Assembly (NCBI GenBank): GCA_013152375.1
Contig: JAADGM010000072.1
Location: forward strand, 1 to 34,599
From: FCB group bacterium
GTDB taxonomy: Bacteria; Fidelibacterota; Marinisomatia; SCGC-AAA003-L08; JACNLC01
Direction: 5' to 3'
Length of the DNA stretch: 34,599 nucleotides
Shown here: one piece after another, positions 32,900 to 34,599 of the stretch
Numbering within the stretch: the first letter of the stretch is position 1
How the letters are laid out: each line of letters opens with the position of its first letter
Program-made: the position numbers and the translations under genes
The notes under the pieces: generated by a model
Seen by the model: the letters and a program-made list of their open reading frames with translations, nothing else
Database searches by the model: none
What the model was told of the DNA's origin: nothing

Positions 32900-34186
32900 A
32901 TGGCAGATTTAAAAACGAATTTTAACGGTATCGAAAGCCCTAATCCCTTCTGGCTGGCCTCGGGACCGCCGACAAACTGCGGCGAACAGATCATGCGGGC
33001 CTTTGATGCCGGCTGGGGCGGCGCGGTCTGGAAAACGCTGGGAGACCCCATCGTCAATGTCTCTTCGCGCCTGGCAGCTATCGATTACGCGGGCAAAAGC
33101 ATGTCAGGGCTCAATAATATTGAACTGATCACCGACCGACCCCTGCTCACTAATTTAAAAGAGATTGCCGCCGTCAAAAAGAAATATCCCAATCACGCCG
33201 TCATCGTTTCTCTAATGGTTGAAAGCCGTGAAGAATGGCAGGAGATCATTCGACGGACTGAAGACACGGGAGCCGACGGTATCGAACTGAATTTCGGCTG
33301 CCCGCATGGCATGTGCGAACGGGGCATGGGCAGTTCCGTGGGGCAGGAACCCAAACTGCTGGAAGAGATCACTGCCTGGACCGCCGAATTTTCCACAATC
33401 CCGCTGCTGGTGAAACTCACCCCCAACATCACCGACATACTGGACCCGGGAGTGGCAGCCGTTAAGGGTGGGGCGCAGGGTCTATCCCTCATCAATACGA
33501 TCAAATCGATCATCGGTGTGGACCTGGACTCTTTCGTGCCCCTGCCATCCGTCCGTGACAAGAGTACCAATGGCGGCTATTGCGGGCCGGCGGTGAAACC
33601 CATCGCCCTGCACATGGTGGCCGCCCTGGCCCGGGATTCCCGGATAACGGTTCCCATTTCCGGAATCGGTGGCATCGAAACCTGGCGGGATGCCGCAGAG
33701 TTCATCGCTCTTGGCGCTGCGTCGGTTCAGGTATGCACCGCAGTGATGCACTACGGTTATCGCATTGTGGAAGACATGATTGACGGCCTTTCAAATTATC
33801 TCGATGAGGCAGGTCTTTCATCCGTATCCGGTCTCATCGGTAAAGCAGTGCCCAATTTCATGGATTGGGGCAGTCTGGACCTGTCCTTTAAGACGGTCTC
33901 TAAAATTGATGCGGACAAATGTATCGGCTGCCAGCTCTGCTATATCGCCTGTCTTGACGGAGCACATCAATGCATCCATACCCACAAGGGCGACTGCCGG
34001 GCTTTTCATGGCAAATCCGATCACGGGGCCGGCGTGCGGGATTGCATTGCCGATCCGGTTCGCCACCCTGAAAAGGATCTCAAACTGCTGCAGGTGCCGT
34101 TTGTTGATGAGGAGGAATGTGTGGGCTGTAATCTCTGTCAGTTGGTCTGCCCGGTGCCGGGCTGTATTGAGATGGTGGAGCGCTGA
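32900..34186 (+). CDS. preA: Dihydropyrimidine dehydrogenase, catalytic subunit (PreA-like)
   Basis: A 428-residue FMN-dependent enzyme. It comprises a dihydroorotate-dehydrogenase-like TIM barrel (about 1-320; NFGCPHGMCERGMG, STNGGYCGPAVKPIALHMV, GIGGIETWRDAAEFI) and a C-terminal domain with two [4Fe-4S] motifs (CIGCQLCYIAC near 341 and CVGCNLCQLVC near 407). It reduces uracil or thymine to the 5,6-dihydro compound using electrons from PreT. SD AAGGAACACC lies directly before the ATG. The 93-bp gap before it is longer than others in the cluster. The gene ends in TGA and the next recognisable sequence is a degenerate dockerin. Confidence 0.94.
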   Translation: MADLKTNFNGIESPNPFWLASGPPTNCGEQIMRAFDAGWGGAVWKTLGDPIVNVSSRLAAIDYAGKSMSGLNNIELITDRPLLTNLKEIAAVKKKYPNHAVIVSLMVESREEWQEIIRRTEDTGADGIELNFGCPHGMCERGMGSSVGQEPKLLEEITAWTAEFSTIPLLVKLTPNITDILDPGVAAVKGGAQGLSLINTIKSIIGVDLDSFVPLPSVRDKSTNGGYCGPAVKPIALHMVAALARDSRITVPISGIGGIETWRDAAEFIALGAASVQVCTAVMHYGYRIVEDMIDGLSNYLDEAGLSSVSGLIGKAVPNFMDWGSLDLSFKTVSKIDADKCIGCQLCYIACLDGAHQCIHTHKGDCRAFHGKSDHGAGVRDCIADPVRHPEKDLKLLQVPFVDEEECVGCNLCQLVCPVPGCIEMVER

Positions 34187-34197
34187 AAATCGTAATT

Positions 34198-34266
34198 CCC
34201 GGTATAAGCAGGCAGATCGACATCATGGATATCGTCATGGTGATTGATGAGATACTTGGATGGTGA
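34198..34266 (+). pseudogene. Remnant of a dockerin repeat
   Basis: Translation of 34213-34263 gives QIDIMDIVMVIDEILG followed by W and a stop, which matches the second half of a dockerin unit (compare INVLDVIQMINLIV in this window). No upstream start, signal peptide or first dockerin half is present, only 26 bp after preA. It appears to be the decayed piece of a surface-protein gene whose sorting domain lies ~180 bp on, in another frame. Confidence 0.55.
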
Positions 34267-34349
34267 TAGCATTAGAAACAGGAAACTAAATTATTGTTAC
34301 AAAATACAATTTGAGAATTCAAACAGGTGTAGTGTAATATTTTACTGAA

Positions 34350-34599
34350 ATGAATATACAACCTGGATCACCAGAGATTGTTGATTATGCCGAATTCATC
34401 AGAAGAGTTGGTGGTTCAGAGGAGCTTGTTGTAATACCGGAACATTTTGCCTTACATCCCGCCTATCCCAATCCTTTCAACCCGGTAACGACAATCCGCT
34501 GCGATCTGCCCAAAGACAGCCATGTGACGCTTACAGTATATGACATCATGGGTCGTGTGATTGAAGGACTGATTGATGATTATTTTAATGCAGGTTATC
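34350..34599 (+). pseudogene. YPNPFNP sorting-domain fragment, cut by window edge
   Basis: An open frame from an ATG at 34350 (preceded in frame by a TAA at 34335) encodes 83 residues to the edge. It includes HPAYPNPFNPVTTIRCDLP and VTLTVYDIMGRVIEGL, the C-terminal sorting domain otherwise found at the end of 500-900-residue secreted proteins. Here it has only ~40 residues before it and no signal peptide, so it is probably the 3' remnant of a broken gene. It could be a tiny intact orphan if the frame ends normally outside the window. Confidence 0.6.

Overview
The window looks like a chromosomal segment of an uncultured, marine-type bacterium of the FCB superphylum. Candidatus Marinimicrobia (Neomarinimicrobiota) or a near relative is the best guess. 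The pointers are repeated secreted proteins ending in a 'YPNPFNP ... SGIYxxxL ... K' C-terminal sorting domain, many dockerin-like Asp/Asn-rich repeat pairs, and thrombospondin-type-3-like calcium repeats. The phylum is an inference; no rRNA gene is present.

Layout. Everything from 1 to about 24.28 kb is on the minus strand and everything from 24.78 kb on is on the plus strand, with a 500-bp divergent intergenic region between them. (1) 0-3.5 kb: an edge fragment, a SAM methyltransferase and a parallel beta-helix surface protein. (2) 3.7-4.6 kb: a tRNA locus (Gln-CTG, Glu-CTC, Arg-ACG) with about four ~130-bp tandem repeats made of degenerate tRNA-Glu copies whose anticodon arm is replaced by a GC-rich palindrome. 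(3) 4.6-8.7 kb: three tandem paralogous secreted thioredoxin-fold/dockerin proteins. The one at 4.6-6.2 kb has a normal WCGPC site. The other two have an in-frame TGA exactly at the first active-site cysteine (W-TGA-S-x-C), each followed at the same distance by a small hairpin fitting the bacterial SECIS rules. They are best read as two undescribed extracytoplasmic selenoproteins beside their Cys paralogue. (4) 9-19.5 kb: a long minus-strand gene run comprising an outer-membrane barrel, a small secreted protein, a PqqD/RRE protein, an ATP-grasp ligase, a PLP group IV decarboxylase, a urea-transporter/M23-peptidase fusion, an FG-GAP/dockerin protein, a TlpA-like thioredoxin and a large barrel-like protein. 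The PqqD/ATP-grasp/decarboxylase core suggests an uncharacterised peptide- or carrier-bound amino-acid modification pathway. (5) 19.7-20.85 kb: an exported class II glutamine-amidotransferase-like Ntn hydrolase with a C-terminal dockerin. (6) 21-24.3 kb: a compact sulfur-type cluster (Cys-rich MerR regulator, SQR-like flavoprotein, DUF1641, DsrC/TusE-like, DsrE2-like).

(7) 24.8-34.2 kb: a complete plus-strand reductive pyrimidine degradation cluster. A nucleobase permease imports uracil/thymine, PreT-PreA reduces them, dihydropyrimidinase and beta-ureidopropionase open and cleave them, a class III aminotransferase converts beta-alanine or beta-aminoisobutyrate, and an MmsA-type dehydrogenase yields acetyl-CoA or propionyl-CoA. 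(8) 34.2-34.6 kb: broken remains of another dockerin/YPNPFNP surface protein, cut by the window edge.

No CRISPR array, insertion sequence, phage gene or selenocysteine machinery (selA/selB/selC/selD) was seen in the window.
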